Of a stretch of 64,000 bases of DNA, positions 61,331 through 64,000 are shown piece by piece. Location: assembly GCF_013386165.1 (NCBI RefSeq), contig NZ_JACAOS010000021.1, positions 464,833 to 528,832 of the forward strand, given 5' to 3'. The notes under the pieces were generated by a model that made no database searches, had not been told where the DNA came from, and was given only the letters and a program-made list of their open reading frames with translations. Positions within the stretch are counted from its first letter, which is position 1. The number at the start of each line of letters is the position of its first letter. A program made the position numbers and the translations under genes. This DNA comes from Pseudomonas gingeri. Its GTDB lineage: Bacteria; Pseudomonadota; Gammaproteobacteria; Pseudomonadales; Pseudomonadaceae.

Positions 61331-61765
61331 TCAAAAAGGGCAATCCAGCACTTCTTCAAGACGTTCAAACAGCCAGCCATCGGGTGTTTTGACGGCGTCC
61401 AGGCTGTACTCCCCGGTAGCAACCAAGTGGGGCGACTGCCCATTCCCATATGAGAAAATCGTGACATACACGCGGGCTGTCGCGGTGTGTTCGCTAAGCT
61501 CATCGAAGATGTAGGTGTCCACGACATGACGCCGGCGATCGGGTTGGGAATTACGAATCTCGCTGAGTGCTTGAACTACGGTTGACTTACCAATCCATGG
61601 GCCCCAGGACGCGTTGGAATTCGAAACAACACCTCCGCTTTTCGCGTTATCGGTGAGTACGCCGCCAAGTAACGTCATGTCGTTGGAGTCGTAGCCCCAG
61701 CAGTATTCATTGAGGCAGTGCAGAATTTCCTGCCTTGCCAGCTGCTTTTGCCATTCAGTGTTCAT
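61331..61765 (-). CDS. SnoaL/NTF2-like protein, paralogue 2
   Basis: 144 residues started at ATG 61765 (GGAG upstream); the frame also opens at 61807. It shares W-G-Y-D-S-N-D, G-G-V-V-S-N-S and S-W-G-P-W-I-G-K-S with its neighbour, so the two arose by tandem duplication and then diverged. They may form a heteromer or act on successive intermediates. Confidence 0.83.
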   Translation of the reverse strand: MNTEWQKQLARQEILHCLNEYCWGYDSNDMTLLGGVLTDNAKSGGVVSNSNASWGPWIGKSTVVQALSEIRNSQPDRRRHVVDTYIFDELSEHTATARVYVTIFSYGNGQSPHLVATGEYSLDAVKTPDGWLFERLEEVLDCPF

Positions 61766-61803
61766 TCGATTGCTCCGTTCGGGGAGTTGCGGTGTATACG
61801 GCA

Positions 61804-62850
61804 TCAATGCCCCCGCACGTATGGGCCGGTTGCTCGCGCATAAGTTGGTATTGCGAGCGACAACTCGACACCTGCGGCCTTGGCAACATCAAGCAGCCAG
61901 AAGGGGTTACGCAGCAGTTCTCGTCCCACGTACACAACGTCCGAGGATCCAGCATTAAGGATTGATTCGACGAGCTCGCTGGAAGTGATGGAGCCATTGC
62001 AACCAACAGGCATGTTCAACTCGTGGCGAACATGCGTGGCGTATGGCACGAGATAGCCTGGAAAGATTTCGCCATCAAAGGTAGGCGTCAGGCCGCCCGC
62101 TGAGATACCTAGAAGGTCGACGCCCAGCTTCTTAAGCGCAGTGCAAAGACGCGTGGTGACTTCGACGGTGTTGCCTCCGATGCCTGCCTTGTCTTCTGCT
62201 GACAGGCGGACAATTAATGGTCGATCCTGTGGCCAAATCTCCCTGACAGCGGTGACGACCTCGATCAGTAGGCGATTGCGATTTTCTTCATTACCGCCGT
62301 ATTCATCTTCACGATGATTGGTGAGCGGAGAAAGGAATCCATGAATCAGGTAACCATGAGCTGCATGGATTTCCAGGCAATCGAAATCGGTACTGATGGC
62401 GCGCTCTGCGGCCTCAGCATAGGCCCGAACGATGTTTTTGATTTCATCCGTGGCCAGTGCGGAAGGTGTGCGGTGTTTGTCGCTATAAGCAATAGCCGAG
62501 GCGCCTACTATCTTGCCGTCGACCGAGGATTTGCGCCCGGCATGTGCGAGTTGCAGACTGCTTTTTGCACCACAGGTGCGGATCATCTGTGCAAGTCGAG
62601 CCAGCCCCTCTACCTGAGAGTCTTCCCAGAGTCCCAGGTCTGTGTGGCTGATACGTCCTTGAGGAGTAACGGCAACGACCTCAGAGGTGATCAAGGCAAC
62701 TCCACCCAAAGCCCGGGCTGCATAATGAGCTAGATGCAGGTCATTGACCTTGCCATCCTCTTGACCCGTATACATGAGCATGGGGGCCATCACGATACGG
62801 TTCTTCAGCGTCACGCCGCGAAGGGTCATCGGTTCAAAAATTTTACTCAT
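61804..62850 (-). CDS. Old Yellow Enzyme, YqjM-like class
   Basis: 348 residues. E-P-M-T-L-R-G-V-T-L-K-N-R-I-V-M-A-P-M-L-M-Y has Leu where the YqjM-class Cys would be, a notable change. C-L-E-I-H-A-A-H-G-Y-L binds substrate with a His pair and Y-G-G-N-E-E-N-R-N-R is the FMN signature. It ends 38 bases before the SnoaL-like gene and begins 9 bases after the GMC gene, so it is operonic with both. Confidence 0.91.
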   Translation of the reverse strand: MSKIFEPMTLRGVTLKNRIVMAPMLMYTGQEDGKVNDLHLAHYAARALGGVALITSEVVAVTPQGRISHTDLGLWEDSQVEGLARLAQMIRTCGAKSSLQLAHAGRKSSVDGKIVGASAIAYSDKHRTPSALATDEIKNIVRAYAEAAERAISTDFDCLEIHAAHGYLIHGFLSPLTNHREDEYGGNEENRNRLLIEVVTAVREIWPQDRPLIVRLSAEDKAGIGGNTVEVTTRLCTALKKLGVDLLGISAGGLTPTFDGEIFPGYLVPYATHVRHELNMPVGCNGSITSSELVESILNAGSSDVVYVGRELLRNPFWLLDVAKAAGVELSLAIPTYARATGPYVRGH

Positions 62851-62859
62851 GACGCACCT

Positions 62860-64000
62860 CTATGCCGTCGTTTTTTGACGAATAAACGTCGATTCTTGAT
62901 GTATGAAGTCCGCCGCACGCTCTGCAATCATGATGGTGGGCGCGGCAGTGTTGCCCCTGATGATGTGGGGCATGATCGAGGCGTCCGCTACTCGTAGCCC
63001 TTGCACCCCATACACACGCAGTTGTGGATCTACAACCGCGTTTGGGCCCGCTCCCATGGCACAAGTCCCGGTTGGATGGAGTGCAGTGCTAACCCGACTG
63101 CGAACATACGCTTCGAGATCTGCGTCGCTGTCACTGACGCTGCTACCTGGCAATGACTCTTCTTTCAGGAACTTGGCCAAGGCGGGTGCGGCCATGATTT
63201 TCCGGGCCAGCCGGATACCTTTAACGAGGTTGTCCACGTCCTCCTGAGCGCTCAGGTAGTTGCCATACACCATTGGCATGTCATCTGGATTAGCACTGCG
63301 CAGCAACACTTCGCCGCGTGAGTAACACGCGTTGTTGAGCGGTGCGAGAGAGAATCTGTGCACCTGCGGAATAGGTTCACCCCAGCCGCATGAAGAGGCT
63401 GCGAGGGCGTTCAGTTGGATCTCTGATCGCCCATCTCCATCGGTATCGAAGTAAGCGCCGCATTCGACAATGTTGGAGGTGAGCACCCCGGTGCGGAACA
63501 GCATCCACTGCAAGCCGTTCGATACCGCTCGCCAGCCTCGATCCTGGCCCATCAGGCTGATCGGACTCTTGAGATCAGCATCGACCGGAACCAGTACATG
63601 ATCCTGGTAGTTTTGACCAACACCGGGAATGTCGGCAACCATATCGATGCCGTGCTGCTTCAGGTGCTCAGCAGGGCCGACTCCTGAGAGCATAAGCAGT
63701 TTCGGCGACATGAATGCGCCTGCGCAGAGCACGACCTCTTTGCTGGCATGGATGTCCTGAACGTTATCGCCACGACGGATCTTCACTCCAACAGCACGGG
63801 TTCCCTTAAAAAGGATTTTGAGGGCTGATGAATCAGTCCATACAGTCAGGTTCGAGCGCTTTTCGGCATTCTGGATGTACGCAACGTAACTGCTGCTGCG
63901 CTCTCCGCGATGGCTCATCGTCTGATAGAAGCCCACGCCGCTCTGTTTTTCACCATTGAAGTCGTGGTTGAAAACGGCTGGCAGCCCAGGAGCTCCGGAA
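62860..64000 (-). CDS. GMC-family FAD oxidoreductase, 5' end outside window
   Basis: The frame is open to the last base, so the N-terminal part, with the FAD-binding Rossmann motif, lies beyond the window. The visible ~380 residues carry the second GMC signature (G-A-F-M-S-P-K-L-L-M-L-S-G-V-G) and a C-terminal catalytic His/Asn pair in L-H-P-T-G-T-C-A-M-G and R-G-N-T-A-A-P-T. It resembles choline dehydrogenase-type alcohol oxidoreductases. As first visible gene of the operon it probably oxidises an alcohol to an aldehyde or ketone, feeding the two OYEs. Confidence 0.93.
   Translation of the reverse strand, partial: SGAPGLPAVFNHDFNGEKQSGVGFYQTMSHRGERSSSYVAYIQNAEKRSNLTVWTDSSALKILFKGTRAVGVKIRRGDNVQDIHASKEVVLCAGAFMSPKLLMLSGVGPAEHLKQHGIDMVADIPGVGQNYQDHVLVPVDADLKSPISLMGQDRGWRAVSNGLQWMLFRTGVLTSNIVECGAYFDTDGDGRSEIQLNALAASSCGWGEPIPQVHRFSLAPLNNACYSRGEVLLRSANPDDMPMVYGNYLSAQEDVDNLVKGIRLARKIMAAPALAKFLKEESLPGSSVSDSDADLEAYVRSRVSTALHPTGTCAMGAGPNAVVDPQLRVYGVQGLRVADASIMPHIIRGNTAAPTIMIAERAADFIHQESTFIRQKTTA

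Noticed and set aside
1..64000. Prophage, CRISPR array or rRNA/tRNA genes
   Set aside because: Apart from a truncated integrase no phage genes were seen; no regularly spaced repeats and no structural RNA genes were recognised.

Overview
The window looks like an accessory, catabolism-rich chromosomal segment of a Pseudomonas-type gammaproteobacterium. This is inferred from the split hpaG1/hpaG2 homoprotocatechuate operon, the C1/C2-type 4-hydroxyphenylacetate hydroxylase, the VanA/VanB-like oxygenase pair, the many TetR and Old Yellow Enzyme (OYE) genes and the IS3-family remnants. No rRNA, tRNA, CRISPR array or replication origin was recognised.

Layout. (1) 1-6.3 kb: an end fragment of an unknown protein, then a minus-strand set (AraC regulator, zinc alcohol dehydrogenase, a cupin like 2,4'-dihydroxyacetophenone dioxygenase, an epoxide-hydrolase-like enzyme, an outer-membrane channel). 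It looks like a small ketone or aryl-ketone catabolic unit. (2) 6.3-12.3 kb: a TetR/OYE divergent pair, an SDR, an alpha/beta hydrolase, an AcuI-like reductase and a hydrolase carrying the full fluoroacetate-dehalogenase residue set. (3) 12.3-16.2 kb: a scarred zone with an integrase stub, two TetR genes and a degenerate IS3-family element. (4) 16.2-26.4 kb: the most novel-looking part, a minus-strand seven-enzyme operon (FAH hydrolase, ornithine-cyclodeaminase-like enzyme, bicupin dioxygenase, P450, DapA-like lyase/aldolase, Rieske oxygenase, VanB-like reductase) ending in an outer-membrane channel. It faces a TetR regulator plus a metallo-beta-lactamase-fold hydrolase, and three copies of one 20-bp operator lie in the divergent promoter. 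The substrate is unknown. (5) 26.7-42.5 kb: a LysR regulator, an exported esterase and an SDR; an RND-adaptor-OMF efflux system; then an aldo/keto reductase, an SDR and a Rossmann reductase that all carry export signals, with two transporters. (6) 42.6-43.4 kb: relics of an IS and of a luciferase-like oxidoreductase. (7) 43.6-59.5 kb: a complete 4-hydroxyphenylacetate meta-cleavage pathway. The C2/C1 hydroxylase makes homoprotocatechuate, HpaD cleaves it, HpaE, F, G1/G2, H and I convert the product to pyruvate and succinate semialdehyde, and a GabD-like dehydrogenase yields succinate. HpaX imports substrate, HpaA activates, and two HpaR-like MarR proteins probably act at a shared AT-rich box seen upstream of four transcription units. 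An ArsR/OYE pair is embedded here. (8) 59.7-64 kb: a minus-strand operon with a GMC oxidoreductase (cut by the window end), two OYEs and two tandem SnoaL/NTF2-like proteins, probably another uncharacterised degradation pathway.

Functions were inferred from reading motifs and family resemblance; no database search was run. Start sites were moved from the longest open frame where a ribosome-binding site or a mechanistic N-terminus argued for it.
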